Below are positions 38,148 through 45,988 of a stretch of DNA of 52,460 bases, in pieces. The number at the start of each line of letters is the position of its first letter. Position 1 is the stretch's first letter. Location of the stretch: the NCBI GenBank assembly GCA_003218415.1, contig QHNK01000096.1, positions 1 to 52,460 on the forward strand, given 5' to 3'. The DNA comes from Verrucomicrobiota bacterium (GTDB lineage Bacteria; Verrucomicrobiota; Verrucomicrobiia; Chthoniobacterales; UBA10450). The position numbers and the translations under genes are program-made. The notes beneath the pieces were generated by a model, which searched no databases, was not told where the DNA came from, and saw only the letters and a list, made by a program, of their open reading frames with translations.

Positions 38148-38405
38148 CTACTTCCCGGTCAACAGCGGATCGACATTTACCCGCCGCCCGCCGCGATCGA
38201 ATCGCACGCTGCCGTCCAGCAGCGCAAAAATTGTGTAGTCGCGACCCAGTCCAACATTTTTTCCGGGCAAAAATTTCGTCCCGCGCTGGCGCACAATGAT
38301 GTTGCCGGCCACAACCACTTCGCTGCCGAATTTTTTTACACCCAGCCGCTTGCTGACGCTGTCGCGCCCATTCTTAACGCTGCCTTGTCCTTTTTTATGA
38401 GCCAT
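38148..38405 (-). CDS. rpmA: 50S ribosomal protein L27
   Basis: [52 protein letters not shown]. Confidence 0.97.
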   Translation of the reverse strand: MAHKKGQGSVKNGRDSVSKRLGVKKFGSEVVVAGNIIVRQRGTKFLPGKNVGLGRDYTIFALLDGSVRFDRGGRRVNVDPLLTGK

Positions 38406-38425
38406 TGAAGAGAGTTGATGGTTGA

Positions 38426-38453
38426 TCCGCCTTCGCCAAGGCTACGGCGGACG
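38426..38453. repeat. 28-bp dispersed repeat between rplU and rpmA
   Basis: atccgccttcgccaaggctacggcggac; its reverse complement matches 50150-50177 at 26/28 positions. Confidence 0.8.
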
Positions 38454-38486
38454 TGGAGTTGACAGTTTTTAGGCGGTTATGCTTTC

Positions 38487-38837
38487 TTATCCGTCAGTTT
38501 TCTTCGCTGTGGCATTTTTCGCTCCCACACTAATGCTTTTAATTTTCACGCGCGTCAATTTGCGACGATGGCCAACTGTGCGGTGATAGCCTTTGCGCCG
38601 CTTATACTTAAAAGCGATAACCTTCTTATCCTTGCGCTGCTGGAGAACTTCAGCAGTCACCTTCGCTCCGGAGATAACTGGATTGCCATGTGTCACGTTT
38701 TTTCCGTCGGCAAACATTAATACGTGATCGAAGGTCGCTGTCTTGCCGGGATCGACCTCGAGAAGATCGACATCGATCGTGTCACCTTCCGCGACGCGAA
38801 ACTGCCTGCCTCCAGTTTTGATAATTGCGTAAGCCAT
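38487..38837 (-). CDS. rplU: 50S ribosomal protein L21
   Basis: MAYAIIKTGGRQFRVAEGDTIDVDLLEVDPGKTATFDHVLMFADGKN...FKYKRRKGYHRTVGHRRKLTRVKI. Start corrected to the internal ATG at 38837. Confidence 0.96.
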   Translation of the reverse strand: MAYAIIKTGGRQFRVAEGDTIDVDLLEVDPGKTATFDHVLMFADGKNVTHGNPVISGAKVTAEVLQQRKDKKVIAFKYKRRKGYHRTVGHRRKLTRVKIKSISVGAKNATAKKTDG

Positions 38838-38927
38838 AAGCTCTCTTTGGGGGGAAAAGCCGTCAAAAATTCCATAGACCGGCCGGTTTGGCAAACAGAA
38901 AGCTCAGGCGCCAGCATGTAAAATGGT

Positions 38928-38954
38928 CGCCTCTCCCTTCGCTAGGGAGAGGCG
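38928..38954. repeat. Perfect 11-bp stem hairpin between glgA and rplU (REP-like or terminator)
   Basis: cgcctctccct-tcgct-agggagaggcg; no clear T-tract. Confidence 0.7.
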
Positions 38955-38971
38955 AAGAGGTCCGACTTGAG

Positions 38972-40423
38972 CTACGCAGTTGCTTCACCACTCGCGCCAA
39001 CGAGTTCTCTGTAAAGAGCTTCATAACGCTGCGCGGACGCGTCCCACGAAAAATTCCGTGCCATCGCTCGTTTCATCAGCCGCGTCCAGAGGCGTCGGTC
39101 GCGGAAGATTTGCCGTGCACGCTTGATCGCGTCCCAGAAAGCTTCGCTCGAATATTCGTAACAGAGAAAGCCGTAACCGCTGTCGGTTGTCGGATCGTAA
39201 TCTTCGATGATTTCCTGAATTCCACCGGTCACCCGCGCAACCGGGAGGGCGCCATACTTCAAGTTGTACATCGCGCTCAAACCGGCTGGCTCGAAACGCG
39301 ATGGAATCAGGCTGATGTCCATGCCAGCCTCGATCAGATGTGCCAGTCTCTCGTCGTAGTTTTTTTGGTAGGCAAATCTTGTTGGAAATTTTCTGGCTGC
39401 GACGGCGAGCGCTATCTCATATGCGGGGTCGCCTTCTCCGAGAATGATCAAGCGGACATCGTCCCAGAGAAGGCGATCGAGCAGTGGCACGAGGATTTCG
39501 AAACCCTTTTCCTGAACGACGCGAGTCACCATCCCGAAGACTGGGCCGCGAGGCGCAGGCGCGAGGTTCATTTCTTTCAGTAGCGTCTCACGGCAGACTT
39601 GTTTTCCCCGGAGCCGTTTCGCGTCATAACGCGCCGGGATCAAACGATCAGACCCCGGATTCCAGCGCGTGTAATCTACGCCATCTAAAATGGCGCTCAG
39701 CCGATGCGCATTTTCGCTCAGCACACCATCAAGACCATGGCCGCCAGCTGGCGTCAGAATTTCGCGTCGGTAATGTTCGCTTACCGTTGTAATCCTGTCG
39801 GCATAGAGGATCCCGCCTTTCAAAAAATTCAGTCGGCCAAAAAATTCAAGCCCATGCAGGGTGAAAAAGCGCTCCGGCAAGTTTGTGACCGCGAAATCCA
39901 GTCCCCAAAAACTACCTTGGTCAGCCACGTGATGAATAGTCAACACAGTCTTGAACGGCAGCCCTTGCGCATGAACAAAGACCGGCACCAGCGCCGCGGC
40001 CCAATCGTGTACATGCAAAACCTGCAATTGCGGCGTCAACCGCCGGGCCAGTTCGAGCGCCGCTTTACAGAAAAAAATAAATCGCGCGGAATTATCTTCG
40101 TACGGCTTGCCGCGATCGCCGTAAATTCCAACGCGATCAAAAAACTCATCGCAGCGGATCAGAAACAACTGCACGCCGCTGGCGCTGCGCCGCTCGAGGT
40201 ACCGGGCAACGTGAATTTTGTCCCCCACCTGCACATCGACGGTTATGCCGGTGTTTTTTTTCTTAAACGCGCGATTCTCCTTAATCTCGCGGTAGAACGG
40301 CAGGACTACGCTTACCTCGTGTCCTCGAGCACGTAGCGCGTTTGGCAACGCGTCCATTACGTCAGTCAGCGCGCCCGCTCGTTGCAACGGCGGCCCTTCT
40401 GCGCTGATCATCAGGATTCTCAT
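38972..40423 (-). CDS. glgA: Glycogen/starch synthase (GT5)
   Basis: MRILMISAEGPPLQRAGALTDVMDALPNALRARGHEVSVVLPFY, HVHDWAAALVPVF, TIHHVADQG, GGILYADRITTVSEHY, SRFEPAGLSAMYNLKYGALPVARVTGGIQEII. Confidence 0.88.
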   Translation of the reverse strand: MRILMISAEGPPLQRAGALTDVMDALPNALRARGHEVSVVLPFYREIKENRAFKKKNTGITVDVQVGDKIHVARYLERRSASGVQLFLIRCDEFFDRVGIYGDRGKPYEDNSARFIFFCKAALELARRLTPQLQVLHVHDWAAALVPVFVHAQGLPFKTVLTIHHVADQGSFWGLDFAVTNLPERFFTLHGLEFFGRLNFLKGGILYADRITTVSEHYRREILTPAGGHGLDGVLSENAHRLSAILDGVDYTRWNPGSDRLIPARYDAKRLRGKQVCRETLLKEMNLAPAPRGPVFGMVTRVVQEKGFEILVPLLDRLLWDDVRLIILGEGDPAYEIALAVAARKFPTRFAYQKNYDERLAHLIEAGMDISLIPSRFEPAGLSAMYNLKYGALPVARVTGGIQEIIEDYDPTTDSGYGFLCYEYSSEAFWDAIKRARQIFRDRRLWTRLMKRAMARNFSWDASAQRYEALYRELVGASGEATA

Positions 40424-40442
40424 TCGATGTTTGGCGTTTTGT

Positions 40443-41813
40443 TTATTCCTCTTTGCCAGATAAATATTCGCGTTTTACCCACTCCAGCGCTTCCTCTCTC
40501 GTCCGCAGCGTCCCCTCTAGTTGTCGTGTCTCGACTGCTTCGAGGATTTGGCCAAATCTCGGGCCCGGCTTTAGACCGAGCGCGATCAAATCGTCTCCGC
40601 GCACCAGCGGCGGTGGAATGATCGGCTCGTTGGCGAATTCCTCGCGTTTGCGCAGGAGAAATTCGTAGTTGTCGAGCATCCGATGGCTGCTTTCGCAATC
40701 GACCCGGTGCAATTCCAGCTCGTCGTCAAAGGTGGGTCGCGCCATGAAACGCTTCAGCTTCGCCACTCGCATATTCGGCGCGTCCTTGAAAACCATGTGC
40801 TGCCGAACCATTTCGACCGTCGCCTCAATCTGAGCGCCGGAAAATCGCAGACGCCGCATGATGGCTTCCGTCATCTGAGCACCGATACGGTCGTGCTCGT
40901 TGAAACGGATTCGGCCGGTTTTATCCACCATCGCCGTGACCGGTTTCGCGACATCGTGAAACAACACGGCGAAAACCAGCGGAACAGAAACTTCCGCTGG
41001 AAGCAGCTGCAACATTAGCCGGGTGTGCACGAAGACGTCGCCTTCGGGATGAAACTGTTCCGGCTGTAAGACACCTTTCATCGCTTCCAGCTCGGGCAGA
41101 ATCGCGCGCATCAAGCCGCTGGCATCGAGCAGGTCCCAACCGCGTACGCGATTCGGCGAGAGAAAAATGCGCACCAGTTCCTCGCGGATTCGTTCCGTGC
41201 TGATCTGGTTGATTGAAGGTGCGTTGGCCACGAGGGCGTCCCACGTGTTCTGGTCGATCTGGTAATCGAGCACCGTGGCAAAGCGCACGGCCCGGAGCAT
41301 TCGCAAGCGATCTTCTGCAAACCGTTGTGCCGGGTCGCCAATTGCGCGCACCAATTTTGCGTCGATATCCGCGCGGCCGCCGACGAAATCGATTTCCTCC
41401 TCCGCCACCGGATCATAAAACATTCCGTTGATGGTGAAGTCGCGCCGTTGGGCGTCCTCTTCGGGCGAAGAAAAATGCACCGCGCTGGGATGTCTTCCGT
41501 CAATGTAGGCGTCGTCGGAACGAAAGGTCGCCACCTCGAATTGAAAACCGTCCTCTAGCACGATGATCACGCCAAAGTGCGCGCCGACTGCCACCGTCCG
41601 TTGGAAAATCCCCTGCACGGCTTCGGGTCGGGCGTCGGTAACGATGTCGTAATCCTTCGGGATCAAACCGCGCACCATGTCACGCACACAACCGCCCGCG
41701 AAGTACGCGATATGGCCGCTCTTACGCAAGCGTGCAGCGATTTCGCGCGCGACCTTTTCCATCGGCGGAGATTTCACAAAAGCAGTGTAGCCGCTTCGCC
41801 ATGCGAAGCGCAA
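40443..41813 (-). CDS. cca: CCA tRNA nucleotidyltransferase / poly(A) polymerase family
   Basis: AYFAGGCVRDMVRGLIPKDYDIVTDARPEAV, RRDFTINGMFYDP, ARLRAVRFATVLDY-like core, HD domain (VFAVLFHDVAKP). Probable start at the internal ATG MEKVAREIA. Confidence 0.9.
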   Translation of the reverse strand: MRFAWRSGYTAFVKSPPMEKVAREIAARLRKSGHIAYFAGGCVRDMVRGLIPKDYDIVTDARPEAVQGIFQRTVAVGAHFGVIIVLEDGFQFEVATFRSDDAYIDGRHPSAVHFSSPEEDAQRRDFTINGMFYDPVAEEEIDFVGGRADIDAKLVRAIGDPAQRFAEDRLRMLRAVRFATVLDYQIDQNTWDALVANAPSINQISTERIREELVRIFLSPNRVRGWDLLDASGLMRAILPELEAMKGVLQPEQFHPEGDVFVHTRLMLQLLPAEVSVPLVFAVLFHDVAKPVTAMVDKTGRIRFNEHDRIGAQMTEAIMRRLRFSGAQIEATVEMVRQHMVFKDAPNMRVAKLKRFMARPTFDDELELHRVDCESSHRMLDNYEFLLRKREEFANEPIIPPPLVRGDDLIALGLKPGPRFGQILEAVETRQLEGTLRTREEALEWVKREYLSGKEE

Positions 41814-41857
41814 CGCGCGCGTGATTCACATCGGCGTCCTTGGGACAGCGCGTCGTT

Positions 41858-42325
41858 CTACCCAGCACTCTTCTGCTTTCGAAAAGAGTGGATGATGAAG
41901 AGGACTACCGCGATCGAGATGCACGAGTCGGCGACATTAAAGGCGGGCCAGGGATCGGCGTACCGAATGTGGAGATTGAAAAGGAGAAAATCGATCACAT
42001 GCCCGTATAGCAGGCGATCGGTCACATTACCAAAAATTCCGGCAAGCAGCAGTGCAAGGGAGAGATCGCGCCACGCATCAGGCCGTCGCGGTCTGACGAG
42101 CAGGATCGCCACAACCACTAACGCGACGATCGAAATTACAATGAAGAAAGTGTTGTTCCCCCTGAATGATCCAAACGCTGCGCCGGTGTTGGTCACGTTA
42201 ACCAGACTGAAGAAATCCGGTACGACAGTGTGCGCCTCATAAGGGCCAATGAATCGCAAGACCAACTGTTTGCTCCATTGGTCAAGCGCGTAGAGCGGCA
42301 GCGAGAGAAAAAGAATGAATTTCAC
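41858..42325 (-). CDS. lspA: Lipoprotein signal peptidase
   Basis: LDQWSKQLVLRF, NTGAAFGSF, GNVTDRLLYGHVIDFL, FNVADSCISI. Start placed at GTG 42325 (GGGA upstream); the ORF is open to 42373, inside a repeat. Confidence 0.9.
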   Translation of the reverse strand: MKFILFLSLPLYALDQWSKQLVLRFIGPYEAHTVVPDFFSLVNVTNTGAAFGSFRGNNTFFIVISIVALVVVAILLVRPRRPDAWRDLSLALLLAGIFGNVTDRLLYGHVIDFLLFNLHIRYADPWPAFNVADSCISIAVVLFIIHSFRKQKSAG

Positions 42326-42368
42326 GTCGATTCCCAACCAGGAAACGCTGCAGCGCGTGACGCGCCTG

Positions 42369-42524
42369 AGCACCGTAGGCGCGGCATGTTTATAGAAGCC
42401 AACCCCTCCAATGCCTCAGCCCCGTAGGGGCGGCATGTGTCGTGACCAAGACGACATGTCGCTCCTACGGAGCTTTTGCTTTGGACTTGACTGGGGACTA
42501 TAAACATGACGCACCTACGGTGCT
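42369..42524. repeat. Nested inverted-repeat element between ileS and lspA
   Basis: Outer arms agcaccgtaggcgcggcatgtttata (42369-42394) / tataaacatgacgcacctacggtgct (42499-42524). Inner arms agccccgtaggggcggcatgtgtcgt (42418-42443) / acgacatgtcgctcctacggagct (42451-42474). Confidence 0.92.
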
Positions 42525-45252
42525 AAGCTTCGATAGCCGTAACCACGCTCTCGCACCGATCGCACAAATCCGGATGCGCCTTGCTCGCGCCGACGGTTGG
42601 CCGATGGCGCCAGCAACGTGCACATTTTTTATACGGCGTTTTCGTCACCGAAACGCTCGCTTCCTTCGTCTGGTGGATCGTCAGATCACTCACTATGAAG
42701 AATTCTTCGAGTTCTTCCTTGTCGATCTTCTCCGTGACGTCGGAGTCCGAATTCAACACGACCCGCGCTTCCAGCGTGTTGCCAATTAGTTTTTCCTGAC
42801 GCGCGCGCTCGATCGCCTGCCCAATCACGCTGCGTAATCTCAACAGCTCCGCCACCTGAGCACTGGTCCCGCCATCGCGGGATCGATCCTGTAGTTGAGG
42901 AAATTCCTCAAGGTGAACGGAACCCTCTGCTTCTGAATGGCGCCACGCTTCCTCGGCCGTAAATGCAAGAATGGGTGCCAGCAACCTGCACAGCACGTCG
43001 AAAATCTCATGCATCACCACTTGAGTCGCACGCCGACGCGGCGAATCCGGCGCATCGCAATACATCCGGTCCTTGGTGATATCGACATAGAGGCTGCTCA
43101 GATCGACGGCGCAAAACTGGTTGAGCGTGTGATAGATCTTGTGGAACTCGAACGATTCGTAGGCTGCTCGACAATCGCGAATCACTTCATCCATTCGCTC
43201 GAGAATCCAGCGATCAATTAAGCTCAAGTTTTTCCTGGTTTCCTGGTTTCCTGATTCGAAGTCATACAAATTGCCCAACAGAATGCGCAGCGTGTTTCGG
43301 ATCCGCCGATAGGTGTCGCCCAGACGGGTAAACATTTCCTCAGAGAACGGCACGTCGGCGGTGTAATCGATGCTGCTCGCCCAAAGCCGTAGCAGATCGG
43401 CGCCATACCGGCCGACGAAGTGATCGGCGGCCGTTGGCTTCTCGTACGTTCCCGATTTCGAAATCTTTTTGCCGTCAAGGTCGACAACGAAACCGTGTGT
43501 GACGCAAATTTTGTACGGCGCGCGATTATTCAGCGCGACGCTGGTCAAGAGCGATGATTGAAACCACCCGCGATGTTGATCCGTCGCTTCGAGATACATA
43601 TCAGCAGGATCGCGCAGCTCGGGATGCAGTGCGCAAACGGCTCTGTGCGAAACGCCGCTGTCGATCCAGACATCGATCGTGTCGTTGCGTTTCGTTGTGC
43701 CCGGCGGAAGCCCGAGTCTTTTCGCAAGGTCGCCATCGCTCAGTTCAAACCAAATGTTTGACCCGCGCTCGGCGACCAGATCAGCGAGCTTTCGGATGAT
43801 TTTTGCATCGAGAATGGCTTTCCCATCCTTCGAATAAAAAACCGGGAGCGGCACGCCCCAGCTGCGTTGGCGCGAAATGACCCAGTCGGGGCGCGATTCG
43901 ACTGTGCCCGCGATGCGATTCTCGCCCCATGCTGGAATCCACTTCACCTCGTTGTGAATCGCATCGAGCGCTTTGCCACGCAGCTCACCGATTCGGATGA
44001 AGAATTGCTCGACATTGCGAAAGATGATCGGTGTTTTCGAGCGCCAGCAATACGGATAGGAGTGATGAAACTTTTGCGCTCCCAACAACATTTCGCGTTC
44101 GCGCAGCAATTCGACAATGTCCCGATTGGCGTCGAAGACATATTTTCCAGTGAGATTTCGCAAACTGGCTTCCTCAGTAAAGCGGCCATGGTCATCGACC
44201 GGCGATAAGATCGGCAGGTTCTTTGCCATCCCCAAAGCGTAATCGTCCGCGCCATGGCCTGGTGCGATGTGAACTGCGCCGGTGCCGCTGTCCATCGTCA
44301 CAAAATCGGCAGTCAGCACGATAGCGTCACGATCGAGAAATGGGTGGCGCGCCTTGATTTTCTCGAGCTTGGTGCCGGAAAATGATGCGAGCGGTTCACC
44401 CGCGGGATGAAAGTTTGTGTTTGCGGAAAATTGCGGAACTAATTTCTCAGCGAGAAGCAAGGTCTCCGTCGCACCGTTGCGTGAGAATTTCTGAACGACG
44501 TACGTTTCGTCAGGATCAACCGCGATGGCCAAATTCGCTGGCAACGTCCATGGCGTTGTGGTCCAGATAGCGATGCTCGCGTTGTCTTTCCACTCACCAC
44601 TCGCGATCGGAAATCGGACGTAAACAGCGGTGTCGTCGCGCTCCTGATATTCCACTTCGGCTTCGGCCAGCGCAGTCTGTGCGCCGGTGCTCCAAAAAAC
44701 GGGCTTCTGCGCCTGATACACCAGCCCTTCCTCGACGAATACCGCAAAGGCGCGCAAAATTTCCGCTTCATATGTGGGATCCATCGTCAGATACGGATGT
44801 TCCCAATCGCCGAAGACGCCCAAGCGCTTGAATTGCTCGCGCTGGATGTTGATAAATTTTCGCGCAAACGCTTCGGATTTTTTGCGGACCTCCAACGGAG
44901 AAAGCGCCCGCGATTCCTTTACCACTTTGTATTCGATTGGAAGGCCGTGACAATCCCAGCCGGGGACGTACGGCGCGCGCTTGCCCAGCATCGTTTGCGA
45001 TTTCACGACGAAATCTTTTAGAATTTTATTAAGCGCAGTGCCCATGTGGACATCGCCGTTGGCAAAGGGCGGCCCATCATGCAGGACAAACAGTTCTCGA
45101 CCCTCTCGCGATTTCTGAATTTGCCGGTACAGGTGCGTCTCCTCCCAAGCCCTGAGCATCTCCGGCTCGCGCGCGGCAAGATTCGCCTTCATCGGAAATT
45201 CTGTCCGCGGCAGATTCAGCGTGTCTTTGTAGTTCTGGCTCATTGGAGGCAC
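42523..45252 (-). CDS. ileS: Isoleucine--tRNA ligase
   Basis: PPFANGDVHMGTALNKILKD (HIGH), PGWDCHGLPIE, DGKKISKSGTYEKP (KMSKS), C-terminal Zn finger CARCWRHRP...CDRCESVV. Confidence 0.97.
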   Translation of the reverse strand: MPPMSQNYKDTLNLPRTEFPMKANLAAREPEMLRAWEETHLYRQIQKSREGRELFVLHDGPPFANGDVHMGTALNKILKDFVVKSQTMLGKRAPYVPGWDCHGLPIEYKVVKESRALSPLEVRKKSEAFARKFINIQREQFKRLGVFGDWEHPYLTMDPTYEAEILRAFAVFVEEGLVYQAQKPVFWSTGAQTALAEAEVEYQERDDTAVYVRFPIASGEWKDNASIAIWTTTPWTLPANLAIAVDPDETYVVQKFSRNGATETLLLAEKLVPQFSANTNFHPAGEPLASFSGTKLEKIKARHPFLDRDAIVLTADFVTMDSGTGAVHIAPGHGADDYALGMAKNLPILSPVDDHGRFTEEASLRNLTGKYVFDANRDIVELLREREMLLGAQKFHHSYPYCWRSKTPIIFRNVEQFFIRIGELRGKALDAIHNEVKWIPAWGENRIAGTVESRPDWVISRQRSWGVPLPVFYSKDGKAILDAKIIRKLADLVAERGSNIWFELSDGDLAKRLGLPPGTTKRNDTIDVWIDSGVSHRAVCALHPELRDPADMYLEATDQHRGWFQSSLLTSVALNNRAPYKICVTHGFVVDLDGKKISKSGTYEKPTAADHFVGRYGADLLRLWASSIDYTADVPFSEEMFTRLGDTYRRIRNTLRILLGNLYDFESGNQETRKNLSLIDRWILERMDEVIRDCRAAYESFEFHKIYHTLNQFCAVDLSSLYVDITKDRMYCDAPDSPRRRATQVVMHEIFDVLCRLLAPILAFTAEEAWRHSEAEGSVHLEEFPQLQDRSRDGGTSAQVAELLRLRSVIGQAIERARQEKLIGNTLEARVVLNSDSDVTEKIDKEELEEFFIVSDLTIHQTKEASVSVTKTPYKKCARCWRHRPTVGASKAHPDLCDRCESVVTAIEA

Positions 45253-45356
45253 GCGATGCTAACATTCGGCGATTGGTGAAGCAACGTAGTGAGCATTTCG
45301 TGAGATCGACAAAACCGGGATGTTGTTTACGGCTGTTCGTTAGTGAAAAGTTCGGC

Positions 45357-45905
45357 ATGCGCACGCTGCTGTTCGTGTGTGTGGCCACATCGCTTTTAGT
45401 AGTCGGCGGATGCAAGGAACGCCGACCCGGAGCAATCGTGCGTGACGCCTGCAACCTCCTCTCCAAAGAGGAAGTCGAATCCGTTCAGGCAGCGCCGCTC
45501 AATGAGACGAAGAGCAGCGAACATTCAGACGGAGTTTTCCTTGTTTCCCAATGTTTCTATACCGCAGCGGAATTCAGCAAGTCAGTAACCCTGGCACTCG
45601 TACAATCTGACCCGAAGCAAGGCAGCAAGCGCAGTCCAAAAGATTTTTGGAAAGAGAAGTTTGATCCGTACGAAAACGAAGAACGCAAGGCGCAGACCGG
45701 CGACGAGAAGGAGCAAGGCTCCGCGCCCAAAAAGATCGAGGGCTTGGGAGACGATGCTTATTGGGTCGGCAATCGGTTCGGGGGCATTCTTTATGTGCTA
45801 AAGGGAGATGCATTCATCTCGATCGGCCTTGGCGGAACGGATGACGAAGAGACCAAACTTAAGAAATCGAAAACGCTCGCCCAAAAAGCGCTTCAACGCC
45901 TGTAG
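45357..45905 (+). CDS. Predicted lipoprotein of unknown function
   Basis: MRTLLFVCVATSLLVVGGCKERRPG lipobox; soluble Lys/Glu-rich domain. Start shifted from 45243 to the ATG before the lipoprotein signal. Confidence 0.75.
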   Translation: MRTLLFVCVATSLLVVGGCKERRPGAIVRDACNLLSKEEVESVQAAPLNETKSSEHSDGVFLVSQCFYTAAEFSKSVTLALVQSDPKQGSKRSPKDFWKEKFDPYENEERKAQTGDEKEQGSAPKKIEGLGDDAYWVGNRFGGILYVLKGDAFISIGLGGTDDEETKLKKSKTLAQKALQRL

Positions 45906-45988
45906 CGCCTTAAAAAACCGGGCTCGACAGGCGACCGACATCGCTCATTTTCCCGAATCTTAAAGCAGAATTTACAAAGGTTCTGCCT

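Noticed and set aside
38928-38954. Hairpin as a classic rho-independent terminator of glgA/rplU region
   Set aside because: Perfect stem but no T-tract on either strand; kept as a REP-like hairpin instead.
41858-42373. lspA start at 42373
   Set aside because: That GTG is in the arm of the inverted repeat and adds a non-homologous leader; GTG 42325 fits LspA length and has a GGGA upstream.
40443-45252. Many 60-130 aa overlapping ORFs in cca and ileS and elsewhere
   Set aside because: Alternate-frame artefacts in GC-rich genes; no start context or family signature.
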